From Odontocerum albicorne (Eukaryota; Arthropoda; Insecta; Trichoptera; Odontoceridae), in the NCBI GenBank assembly GCA_949825065.1, contig CATKWJ010000012.1, positions 1 through 64,000 on the forward strand: 64,000 bases of DNA, in the 5' to 3' direction. This document shows, in pieces, positions 1-7,540 of the stretch; position 1 is the stretch's first letter; every line of letters starts with the position of its first letter. Both the position numbers and the translations under genes were made by a program. The notes beneath the pieces were generated by a model. It did no database searches. It saw only the letters and a program-made list of their open reading frames with translations, and was not told the origin of the DNA.

Positions 1-640
1 AAACAACACTTGAAATGATAACGAGTTGAAAAGTCATTACAAATTATCAGTAATTAATGACGCAGTCTTATTCTTATTTTCATAAATAACAAGTTCAATT
101 CTTATCAGATATAGCTCCGAGGTCGCGGACAGGCGGACAGGCTGACAGGCTGACAAGCTGACAGGCGGACCCGTTGCCAGTGCCATTTCATTTAATGCAT
201 ATTTATATGTTGATTTTTAGTTCTCATCTTGTATGAAACAAAATAGTTTCAAATGGAATTCGACCACGAAACGCCCAATCGAAAAATAAATATAGGTTTA
301 TTGATAATCACAAAGTATTTATATTATACGAGTATATGCACACATATCCTGAAATCGCAAATATATATTCGTGGTAATGAAAAATAAAATATATTTAGGA
401 GAGAAGCTATAAAAAGGTCAGGGCTCAGCTCAGCTCATAGCATGGCTTACTCACAAATTCTACGAAGTCTCGAGCGATCCTCAATGGCAGCCCTCAGCTT
501 CTCGGTAAATTCAACACTAACTTACTTCCTCTAATATTACTTGACGGCTCTATCATACCATTACATAAAACTGTTAAAACTTAGGAGTGCTAATAGATAA
601 CACTCTCTCATGGCGAGATCAAATACATGAGGCAAGCCGA
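1..640. other. AT-rich intergenic DNA with a short 8-bp tandem repeat
   Basis: No gene is recognisable in this stretch. A small tandem repeat of about five 8-bp units (GACAGGCT/GACAGGCG/GACAAGCT) lies at about 127-170. The rest is AT-rich with no long reading frame. A core-promoter-like segment at 408-445 is listed separately. Confidence 0.6.
408..534 (+). promoter_or_regulatory. Possible TATA promoter with a tiny reading frame
   Basis: TATAAAAAGG at 408-417 is followed about 20-30 bp downstream by repeated CAGCTC/TCATAG, a plausible start-site region. An ATG at 442 opens a 30-codon frame ending at 534. A GTAAAT sequence at about 504 could act as a splice donor. The spacing is typical of an insect core promoter, but no downstream exon or known protein could be tied to it. 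In AT-rich insect DNA a TATA-like string can easily occur by chance. Confidence 0.22.
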
Positions 641-664
641 AGGATCTTCTTCAGCCTTCATTCC

Positions 665-879
665 CTTAAAGTGTTGCAAGGCATCATCCAAGGCAAGATA
701 GAGGGTCGAAGAGGTGTTGGCAGGAGGCAACTCTCCTGGCTCCGCAATATACGTGATTGAACTGGCATAAGGGGCATTGGGGATCGTTTTCGGGCTGCCG
801 GGGACAAAGATGCCTACTCTCAGGTGATAGTCAACGTTGGGGGGACCTGACATGACACTGGGAAGAAGAAGAAAAAAAT
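665..879 (+). mobile_element. Non-LTR retrotransposon 3' end (LINE fragment 1)
   Basis: The plus-strand translation from about 665 to 850 matches the C-terminal tail typical of insect LINE ORF2 proteins: a segment reading QGKIEGRRGVGRRQLSWLRN, then RFRAAGDKDAYSQV, then a stop at 848-850. An in-frame TGA at about 749-751 sits where the family normally has Trp (RDW), so the copy is dead. After the final stop there is a short GAAGAAGAA-plus-A tail, typical of a LINE 3' end. It is 5'-truncated and lacks the catalytic RT domain. The open frame on the opposite strand (608-886) is a shadow of it. Confidence 0.7.
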
Positions 880-1448
880 GTTGCAAAGATTCATGCCTAA
901 TAAAATCTAAATTTTACTCGTACAATTTCTGCTCTTTCCGATTCTGGACTATGCGGACGTATGTTACTTGGATGTTACAGAGGAACAGCTGGACAAATTA
1001 CAGCGTCTTCAAAATGTGTGTCTAAGATTTATTTTCAACCTACGAAAGTACGATCATATAACTTCATACCAGAAGGCATTGAACTGGTTGAATGTTAGAA
1101 ATAGACGCCAAATTCACATACTGTCTCTATTGTATAATATCCTTAACTGTCCCGCTTCTTTTCCTTCCCTCTCCACCACACCTTCGTTTACTTTTGATTG
1201 ATGATATCTCACTTTATATGAAAAATCATGTTCGGGTGATTGTCCGTCTTTGTGGGGTTCGTGGGTGTGGCTCACGTATGTGTTTATGGATTTCGTGGGG
1301 ATGGATAGTCATTTGAATGATTTATGCGACCACGTAACTTGCTTAATTTACTTTTGGCTGGTTGGTTGGAAGAGATTGCCGCCTGGCAATAATCCCTCCA
1401 GATTGTATTTGCAATAAAAGTGTTAAATAAATAAACAAATAAATAAAA
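880..1448 (+). mobile_element. Non-LTR retrotransposon fragment 2 (Jockey/CR1-like RT C-terminus)
   Basis: In the plus-strand frame of about 911-1201 the translation contains FPILDYADVCYLDV, then LDKLQRLQNVCLRFIFNLRK, then ALNWLNVRNRRQIH. This is the conserved region just after the RT catalytic core in Jockey/CR1-type LINEs. The frame stops at 1199-1201, and apparent continuations in another frame indicate frameshifts. The 3' end at about 1405-1448 has GCAATAAAAGTGTTAAATAA followed by degenerate TAAA repeats, a tail common in insect LINEs. The element abuts the tail of the LINE fragment immediately upstream. It is 5'-truncated and non-functional. Confidence 0.72.
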
Positions 1449-2024
1449 CATTCATCTACTCCCCACCAATAGAGGGCGAGCCCAGCCGTGAGAACGTACT
1501 TGGCAGTGAACTGTTCTATCAAACCAAACCAATTAGGCTGTGAACAGCCTAATTGGTTTGGTTTGATAGAATTGATACGTTATGTTTTGGCAAATGCTTG
1601 TTGAAGCGAGGTAGGGTTGAGGAATTTTGCCATATGGGAAACATTTTCCTGAGACAGGCAGATGGCGCACAAATATTAAAAAAATATTTTAAAAACAGTT
1701 TTGGTAATATAGAAAATATTTTAAAATGTCCACGAAAATAGGTTACAGAAATATTTCTGGAAAATATTTTTTCGGAAGTCAGGAAAAATCGACTTTTCCT
1801 GTTCGTCGTGTTCAGCGTCTATGGTTCTACGCAATCGGATCGACTACAAAAATGTGTATTCAGTTTTGTATGTTACTTACTTTTCTTAGGCACTCCTAAA
1901 AAAGATGATTTTGATTCACTTTGACTTGTACCCATTTATATTTTTGAACGTATTTTCAAACCACATTTCTTCTCAAAACTCAGAAAGCAAATGAACAGTG
2001 TTTGCCTCTAGCAGTCTTATTTAT
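1449..2024. other. Intergenic DNA with palindromes, no gene seen
   Basis: This stretch holds the perfect palindrome at 1514-1571 (listed separately), an AT-rich part (about 1670-1770) with several copies of AAATATTTT, and a small hairpin CAGGAAAA...TTTTCCTG at about 1782-1803. A 62-codon frame at 1553-1741 has no recognisable domain and starts inside the palindrome, so I do not call it a gene. Confidence 0.55.
1514..1571. repeat. Perfect 28-bp inverted repeat with 2-bp spacer
   Basis: The left arm (1514-1541) begins TTCTATCAAACCAAACCAAT. The right arm (1544-1571) is its exact reverse complement and ends in TTGGTTTGATAGAA. Only GA (1542-1543) separates the arms. It would extrude as a 28-bp hairpin. 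It may be two transposon terminal repeats joined head to head, a foldback remnant, or an assembly or repair scar. No associated transposase is visible. Confidence 0.9.
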
Positions 2025-2169
2025 AACTAGCTGTACCCGGCCGCGCGTTGCTGTGGCTCAGACTGGTTAAATGGAAAAGAAAGAAAAGAGAAAGGACACG
2101 TTTCTAAGATGTTTAATTTCACAATGCTTGTGGGTATACAATATTTTTGACGTCTTTCAGCCACTCTCA

Positions 2170-2440
2170 CCCTGTCGCGTTCATTCTCTTGAGAACGAAG
2201 CAGATCTGAAGCAGCAGAACGCGAACACCATGCTCGCAACCGTGCATCCTCAAGTCTGGCTGCACGTCGCTATGCTGCTTCCTCGGCACGTATTTGAGCC
2301 ATTGTTTGTCTGTTTCGCTCAATCGCTGATGCCCGTTCTCCCTCAGTTTGATTTGCAATTACTCGTCGCACTGCTTCCGCTCCGACGACCTAAGTTTGAT
2401 CTTCTGCGAGGCCTTATTTTGATGAACTAAAGCAGATCGA
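2170..2440 (-). pseudogene. Possible Helitron N-terminal remnant
   Basis: In the minus-strand frame covering 2167-2358 and on to about 2440, the translation has a degenerate repeating pattern (SSERKQCDE, stop, then RENGHQRLSETDKQW). It resembles the Glu/Arg-rich ETxEQRExRL-type repeats found before the Rep domain of many arthropod Helitron proteins. It has stops and frameshifts. The match is weak and rests on composition. It lies 3' of the helicase remnant on the same strand, opposite to the order in an intact element. Confidence 0.25.
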
Positions 2441-2497
2441 TTGCACTGAAAAAGAAGAAAGAAAGTTATAACAAAAACATATAAAATTGCGAAACAT

Positions 2498-2778
2498 TAA
2501 AAAAGGAGCTGAATAATATTGTTGAGTTCGTAGACGTCGTTGTTCTTGGCGACAACAATAGCTCGTTCACTCAGCTAATTGTGATTCTTATAATTGATTT
2601 GAATATTGGAAAATACTTTTTCAAGCAATTCTTCTTTTGACGTCACTAAATTGCAGAAGTTATGAGGCAATGAAATTCGTCCTGAGATCATATCAACCGG
2701 CACCTTTCCGTTCCCAATTTCCAGCAATTGATGTGAGAATATCTCAGCTGATCGATCGTTTTGCAGCTGGATACGCAT
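2498..2778 (-). pseudogene. Helitron helicase (PIF1-like) fragment
   Basis: The minus-strand translation reads MRIQLQNDRSAEIFSHQLLE, then IGNGKVPVD, SLPHNFCNLV, KEELLEKVFSNIQINYKNHN, then a stop. In the same frame it continues with LSERAIVVAKNNDVYELNNI. Helitron helicases have a segment of this kind: a GDGK-like turn, a LP-x-F motif, EEL-x-x-x-VFPNI, and NHxWLSERAILAxKN. The in-frame TAG (about 2580) replaces the expected Trp before LSERA, so the copy is broken. The Walker A/B motifs and the Rep nuclease domain are absent. It is a relic of a Helitron transposase in the intergenic DNA left of the lectin gene. Confidence 0.8.
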
Positions 2779-2789
2779 TTGTCAAATAT

Positions 2790-2960
2790 GAGTATTGTTA
2801 AGGAAATACAGAGATAATTGGAACAAATTAAATGTTAAGAAAAGTGAGAGATTATTGGAATTAATTAAATGTTAAGGAACGACAGAGAGATAATCGTAAC
2901 TAACCAAATGTTAAGGGAAGACAGAGAGATAATTGTAACTTATTAAATGTTAAGAGATTT
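2790..2960. repeat. Degenerate 37-39-bp tandem repeat
   Basis: Copies of the phrase TAAATGTTAAGG...GAGAGATAATTG recur at about 2796, 2833, 2870, 2909 and 2948, spaced 37, 37, 39 and 39 bp. The copies are diverged. The repeat lies inside the Helitron-like segment and may be part of its non-coding region. Confidence 0.75.
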
Positions 2961-3466
2961 GAATTTACATGAAAATAAATCGACAAATCACAAATCCACC
3001 ACCAATGGCATTGAAAAATAAGTAAAAAACTGTTAAAAAACGAAACGAAAGAACCCGAAACGTCGAAAATGCTATGTCACACACACACCTGTCAATGAGA
3101 AATATTTAGTTTGCGTATGTTGCTGCAGAGGGCGCTCCTATTATATCGTTTGTTTTATATATTTTTTTATATACAACTGTATATAAAAAAGTATATATAA
3201 ACAGGCGCGTATGCAACCTTCTGTCAAAATTTCAAAGCAACAAAAAAAAAAAAAACAGTTAAAAAATGAAATGAAAGAATCCAAAACGTCGAAAATGCAA
3301 TGTCACATAACCTGACAATACAACTGTATATATATAAAAAAAAATAAACATGCTTGTGTATACAAATGCAACTTTTTGTCTAAATTTCAAAGCAATCGGT
3401 GAAAAACTTTCGAAGATTAGAGATTGTCTATTAACGAACATTTACATTTTTATTTATATAGATTGA

Positions 3467-3808
3467 TGAATCAAACAAGTCTATGCGTTGCTTCGGTACA
3501 ATTCTGGACAGGACAGGTGTTATTCACTGCGCGATGCGATACGTTGCTGCTGGTATGAACACTTGTAGATGCGTTGCTGCTGATAGAAACTTGCGCATGA
3601 ACATAGCACAACACAAAGCAGATAGGTACTCGTTCAATTTCATGAAATATAATGAATATATGTACACATAAGTATTTTCTATGTCTAATATAAGTATTAT
3701 GTACACACAATATGTGTTAGGTGTAATAAGACATTTACGGAACTCCTAAATATTGATGATGACACGTATTTCGTTTTAGATAAATACACTGAAATCACTT
3801 TTCTAGCG
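3467..3808. other. Intergenic DNA, no gene seen
   Basis: Short open frames occur on both strands here, but none has a recognisable domain. A small internal duplication is visible, GATACGTTGCTGCTGGT at about 3538 and GATGCGTTGCTGCTGAT at about 3570. I see no promoter or RNA gene. Confidence 0.5.
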
Positions 3809-4008
3809 ATTCACTTATCTGCAGGGACTAGAAGAAGTTATACAAGAATATATTCACTTATCTGCTGAGGCTAGGGAAGTTATCCAAGAAAAGATTTACG
3901 TATCTGCAGAGGCTAGGGAAGTTATCCAGGAACAGATTCAATTATCTGCAGGGGCTAGGGAAGTTATCCAAGAACATATTCACTTATCTACAGGGGCTAG
4001 GGAAATTA
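3809..4008. repeat. Five-copy 42-bp tandem repeat with GATA-type sites
   Basis: Five units start near 3811, 3854, 3896, 3938 and 3980, spaced 43, 42, 42 and 42 bp. The typical unit has TTCACTTATCTGCAGGGGCT followed by AGGGAAGTTATCCAAGAACA. CTTATCT is the reverse complement of AGATAAG, a WGATAR GATA-factor site, intact in units 1, 2 and 5. Unit 4 keeps AGATAA and unit 3 has lost the site. GGGAAGTTAT resembles part of an insect kappa-B site but does not fit the consensus. The array ends about 220 bp before the lectin start codon, so it may be a tandemly expanded enhancer. That role is inference. Confidence 0.85.
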
Positions 4009-4049
4009 TCAGTGTGAGCGGACAGTTTATCAGTGTGGGTGGACAGTTT
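4008..4049. repeat. Two-copy 21-bp direct repeat
   Basis: ATCAGTGTGAGCGGACAGTT(T) at 4008-4028 is followed directly by a copy with GTGGGTGGACAG at 4029-4049. Each copy, with its upstream T, gives TTATCA (TGATAA on the other strand), again a WGATAR match. The repeat continues directly from the 42-bp array. Confidence 0.8.
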
Positions 4050-4069
4050 GAGACTCGAACATTCTTAAA

Positions 4070-4228
4070 ATGAGTACATAATAAAAGGATATGTGTGGTC
4101 ACCGCAGCTGTGGCCCACTGGGCCGCGCCGGGGCACTGCTCCGGAGGATAGCGGGCAGCGGTGCTCGCTCCACAGCGACTGGTCCGCAGTCCTCAGTGCT
4201 CAGTGATAAGTGCACATTGCCAGTCAAC
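4070..4228 (+). promoter_or_regulatory. Putative promoter and 5' leader of the lectin gene
   Basis: AATAAAAGG at about 4080-4088 could serve as a weak TATA-like element. Two insect initiator-like TCAGT sequences occur at 4193-4197 and 4200-4204, close to the start codon, but they are too far from the TATA-like element to pair with it. The stretch 4100-4200 is GC-rich, unlike its surroundings. An in-frame upstream ATG at 4091 would add 46 residues before the signal peptide, but the start at 4229 has the better insect context (CAACATG). The transcription start is not determined. Confidence 0.35.
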
Positions 4229-4289
4229 ATGTCCGGTAGACCGCTGTCGTGTTATGCGCTGCTCTGCGCCGTGTTTATCTTGAACTCAG
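4229..4289 (+). CDS. Lectin gene exon 1: signal peptide
   Basis: The exon encodes 20 residues plus the first base of codon 21. The sequence is MSGRPLSCYALLCAVFILNS, a positively charged start and a hydrophobic core, which is a secretion signal. Joining its last G to CG of exon 2 gives Ala, and the junction reads NS-ASA-QDAEY, with a good signal-peptidase site after ASA (residue 23). The donor is CTCAG|GTAGAA. The start codon context CAACATG fits the insect translation-start consensus. The clean fit of reading phase and cleavage site across the junction is the main support for the model. Confidence 0.75.
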
Positions 4290-5135
4290 GTAGAATATTG
4301 GTATTTTAAAGTGATTCACTTTTTTATTGTGATTCTTTATTTGGGTTCTACCAGAAAACAAACCTTAAAACACGTCTCGAAAAAAAATTCCCACTTAAGT
4401 TACTTAATAAATGATCGAATAATGAAACGTATAACTTGACTAGCTCGAAATGTAGACTTACCAAGTTTTGATAGTAGTCTCATGAAATGAAAACTAGTCG
4501 GGTGCCACCAGCGACTAGGCGTTTAGAATTAAAAGGCAAACCTGACGGGACCCTCGGGTCAGTATCCTCTGTATTACATTTCACTGTCTCTCTTCAGTAC
4601 GCGCAACATCCGGCCAGAAGAGTAGCCTCGACCGAAAACGAAGTATTGACGGTCACAAATGTTGACTAAATGGAGCCTTGAGAAGGAATTCCGTGAGACT
4701 TTATTGAACTCCTTTTGAATTAATTTTTGTTTCTTTCTAATCGTTGTTTTTTTTTGCCGGAAGAAATGTTGTGAAGTTGCAGTTGTCTGATCCCGTCTTT
4801 TGTCTTTTGTGTTGTGTTTTCAATTTGTAGTCTGTGTTCGGTGTTTCATGTTTGTATATTTTTGAACTTGCTTTAAAATTTCTAATGTAAGTTAAATATA
4901 CTGATATAATATCTTTAAGCATCGAGTGTCGTGGGAACAATTTTGACTTTGGTTGAGCTTGAACTGTGCTCGTGCTCGTGCTCCTGTTTATTCTGTTTAT
5001 TTTATTTGTACGCTTCAATATTCATAGATATTAGATATTTTTAATATAAGCATGTTATATATAGTATTCGTCAGAATATCACAGCAATATTTAGAAATAG
5101 CTACTAGCTTTGTGCTCTCCTTTATTCATATAAAT

Positions 5136-5231
5136 AACCTATGTAGTATAAACAAAATATTAAGGACAATACTAACCTAACCTAACCTATGTAGTATAAA
5201 CAAAACATTAAGGGCAATACTTTGCCTCTGG
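5136..5231. repeat. 48-bp tandem duplication with telomere-like CCTAA run
   Basis: AACCTATGTAGTATAAACAA occurs at 5136 and again at 5184, each followed by a similar stretch (AAGGACAATAC or AAGGGCAATAC). At the junction (5172-5188) is CTAACCTAACCTAACCT, three and a half units of CCTAA. TTAGG is the usual insect telomere repeat, but such short runs are frequent in insect DNA and may be coincidental. Confidence 0.7.
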
Positions 5232-5487
5232 AGTTGAGTAACCCTGCATCCAACATGTGGAAGGTTTCCTTTCGCAAAGCGGTTTCCTTTCGCAAATGCA
5301 TCTCGTTCTACAAGTGAGCCCGTGTGTTTTCTAAATCTCAAGATCTATCCATAAAATTCTCGAAAAATCCAATTCTTCTCGTTCTATGTAAGCGTTGTTC
5401 CACTAAAAACAAATCTAAGTTCTTTACCTCTATTAAATCTATAAAACAAGTCTTGGACAATTACGTAAGTCTACTTGGTAAAATTTG

Positions 5488-5548
5488 GTAATATATACAT
5501 AACATACATATATACATAACATATACATAACATACATACGAGTATATT
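5488..5548. repeat. ATACATAAC-type microsatellite
   Basis: A run of alternating ATATACATAAC and ATACAT units lies in intron 1. It is a simple repeat with no visible function. Confidence 0.7.
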
Positions 5549-5796
5549 GAACTTAAATATACATATTAATATTAAATAATTTTACACAATGACTTTGTTA
5601 TTTATTATTACTACTGCTTTTTATATCTCCTGTCCATGTTAGTTCAAGATTAAGTTTTGTATTTTTTGTCAATAATTTTAAGTACTTGTATAACTTGTCA
5701 TATGTTAACTTGTATATATGATAAAATATATTGTCGTGTCGTAAATTAAATAAAAAAAATATAAATATTCTCCTAATTAAAATGAACTGTCAACAG

Positions 5797-6039
5797 CGAG
5801 TGCGCAGGATGCAGAGTACGTACAGGTTCCGGAATTCGGCAAGTCTTACAGGGTGCACGGCTTGATGAACTGGGCCGGCGCGGCGAGCGCCTGCCGGGAG
5901 TTCGGCGGCAGACTGTGGGCACCGCGCTCGCCAGACGAGTTGCGCAGGGTCCTCGCTGCTCTCAACCTGGCCCGAAGCACCAGCCCCTGGATCGGCTACT
6001 CTGACGTGAATAAGGACGGGTCCTGGGTCTCCACTACAG
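5797..6039 (+). CDS. Lectin gene exon 2: first half of lectin domain 1
   Basis: This 243-bp exon is phase 1 at both ends and encodes residues 21-102. After the mature N-terminus (QDAEYVQVPEFGKSYRVHG) come the usual features of a short-form C-type lectin fold. These are W46 and A47-A50 of the WxxAxxxC helix start, the first conserved Cys (C53), GGRLWAP (residues 57-63) in place of the usual GGxLAxP strand, a helix with PDELRRVLAALN, then the WIGYSD core (85-90) and GSW (95-97). The acceptor is TCAACAG|CGAG and the donor ACAG|GTAATC. The exon is markedly GC-rich against its AT-rich introns. It corresponds to the N-terminal half of an immulectin carbohydrate-recognition domain. Confidence 0.85.
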
Positions 6040-6600
6040 GTAATCTTTAGGTGACCAACTTGCATCAGGGTTAGTGCGGGTTCAGACGAGCGCACTCAAA
6101 GGGTGTTCTGTCATAGTATGTTATATATCTAAATTGACTTCTTCGACATAAAAAAGACAGCATTTGAATATTCACTGCAGGTAGGCTTCAAGGCTGGACT
6201 CTTCCTTCATTGCGATTATATTATGTCCTTAACAATTATCTCTATCCTGATCCTGTCTCTAATTTTCGATCATTGTGATTCTTATACTCGTCTTATACTC
6301 GTAATTGCCATTGACAATTCCTTTTTATCCAGCTATGCATTACGCATCTTAGAGATAAGCGAAACTTGTGTTCATTTCTTCATTTGGTTGAATGTTCTGC
6401 TTTTTGAGCGCTGACTTTTTATTCTTACTAACCACGACTATTCCAAATTGTCTTTTTCATCACACAAAGTATCTTAATACATGAAAGACTCGCTCTAGAC
6501 TAGACTAATAAAGAAAGACAAATTCACTAAAACTGGATTTAAACTTGACCGCGGTAATTAGCACAATTACAGTAATTTGAGAGTTTTTGGATGGTTTCAG
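6040..6600 (+). other. Intron 2 of lectin gene
   Basis: This 561-bp phase-1 intron splits lectin domain 1 just after the GSW motif. A 63-codon frame at 6223-6414 is hydrophobic but AT-driven, with no recognisable domain. I see nothing else in it. Confidence 0.65.
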
Positions 6601-6747
6601 GTGAAAAACTGCCCGCAAGTCTGCATCTACCGATATCAAACGAGCAGAATAATTGCACCTCCGTGGACCACGTGGGTTCCTTGGGAATCTGGGACTGCTC
6701 AGAAGTAAGCCACTTCATCTGCGAGGCAACACTGCTAGATCGTTTGA
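6601..6747 (+). CDS. Lectin gene exon 3: second half of lectin domain 1
   Basis: This 147-bp exon encodes residues 102-151. It carries the remaining three Cys of a four-Cys lectin domain: C120 (QNNC), C134 (WDC) and C142 (FICE). Expected disulfides are C53-C142 and C120-C134. The calcium- and sugar-binding motifs of classical domains are not there. There is no EPN or QPD tripeptide between W97 and C120, and the usual WND is read as IWD. N119-C-T is a weak possible N-glycosylation site. The acceptor is GGTTTCAG|GTGAAA and the donor GA|GTGAGT. Reading past the donor would reach a stop 14-16 nt later, so splicing is required to continue into domain 2. Confidence 0.82.
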
Positions 6748-6837
6748 GTGAGTTTCTTTCATAAACAAATATCAAATTCACCGGTTTTACTTCAAAGTTT
6801 TTTAAACTCGATCTAATTATAGTGCGCAGGTTAAATA

Positions 6838-7540
6838 CAAGTATTTTCTATTGTATGCAATCATCCATCTATAAAAATATTTTACATATAACGAGAAGTT
6901 CTTTAAATACAGCTTGGTAAGACTTTTCATACCGTTTAATAAATCCTTAATGTGTTTCCCTTCACCTTGATAACCTGATGAGGAGAGATAGATCCCGTTA
7001 AATATTTTACAATATCATAAATCCTTAATGTGTTTCCCTTCACTTTCATCACCTGCTGACGAGAGAAAGATTCTGTTAAATATTCTACAACGTTTCATAA
7101 ATCCTTAATACGTTTCCCTTCACCATGGTTATGTGATGACGAGAGATAGATCCTGTTAAATATTTTATAACATTTCATAAATCCTTAATGTGTTTCCCTT
7201 CAACTTGGCTACCAGCTGACAAGAGATAGATCTTACTAAATATTTTATAACTTTTAATAAATACTTTCTATTTTATGAATTCATCCCTCTATACCAATAT
7301 TTTACACAAAATGAGAAGTTCTTTAAATACAGCTTGGTAAGACTTGTCATAACGTTAAATAAATCCTTAATATGTTTCCCTTCACCTTGATAACCTGCTG
7401 ACGAGAGAAAGATCCTGTTAAACATTTTATAACTTTTAATAAGTACTTTCTATTTTATGAATTCATCTACCTATATAAATATTTCACACAAAATGAGAAG
7501 TTCTTTAAATACAGCTTGGTAAGATTTTTCATAAAGTTTA
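6838..7540. repeat. Left edge of array with a module of about 100 bp in three copies
   Basis: Three copies of a segment that is not part of the 80-bp monomer start near 6838, 7257 and 7439. Each has TACTTTCTATTTTATGAATT (or a variant) followed by GAGAAGTTCTTTAAATACAG and CTTGGTAAGA. Spacing is 420 bp (four monomers plus about 100 bp) and 182 bp (one monomer plus about 102 bp). Monomers here are the most diverged in the array. This looks like an older composite unit left at the array edge. Confidence 0.85.

Larger units (their letters stand above)
2025..3466 (-). mobile_element. Decayed Helitron-like element
   Basis: The segment begins near 2025 with ATTTATAACTAGCTGTACCC and then CGCGCGTTGC, an edge motif I associate with dispersed insect repeats. 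It ends near 3466 with TTTATTTATATAGATTGATG after the phrase AATTTCAAAGCAATCGGTGA, a subterminal motif frequent in insect Helitron-like elements. Inside are a helicase remnant (2498-2778, minus), a possible N-terminal Helitron remnant (about 2170-2440, minus), a 37-39-bp tandem repeat (2790-2960) and a diverged direct repeat of about 55 bp (about 3020-3075 and 3253-3308, centred on AACGTCGAAAATGC). The order of the pieces is not that of an intact Helitron, so rearrangement or more than one insertion is likely. The outer boundaries are approximate. Confidence 0.45.
4290..5796 (+). other. Intron 1 of lectin gene
   Basis: This 1,507-bp AT-rich intron has GT-AG ends and phase 1. Small repeats visible inside are a GTGCTC hexamer run (about 4966-4985), a 48-bp tandem duplication with a CCTAA run (5136-5231), a doubled GGTTTCCTTTCGCAAA (about 5267-5300) and an ATACATAAC microsatellite (about 5490-5545). 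Two short open frames (4487-4669 plus, 4737-5018 minus) have no recognisable domain. Confidence 0.65.

Noticed and set aside
608..886. 92-codon minus-strand open frame
   Set aside because: It is the shadow of the plus-strand LINE tail, which has the recognisable protein motifs.
2071..2430. 119-codon plus-strand frame in the Helitron-like segment
   Set aside because: It has no recognisable domain and overlaps the antisense of a probable Helitron remnant.
3890..4008. Kappa-B sites in the upstream 42-bp repeats
   Set aside because: GGGAAGTTAT has a purine at a position where the insect consensus needs a pyrimidine, so only the GATA-type sites are claimed.
4091..4228. Upstream in-frame start adding 46 residues
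   Set aside because: It would bury the signal peptide inside the protein. The ATG at 4229 has better context and gives a normal secreted precursor.
5172..5188. Interstitial telomere
   Set aside because: Only about three CCTAA units are present inside a 48-bp duplication, too short to claim a telomeric origin.
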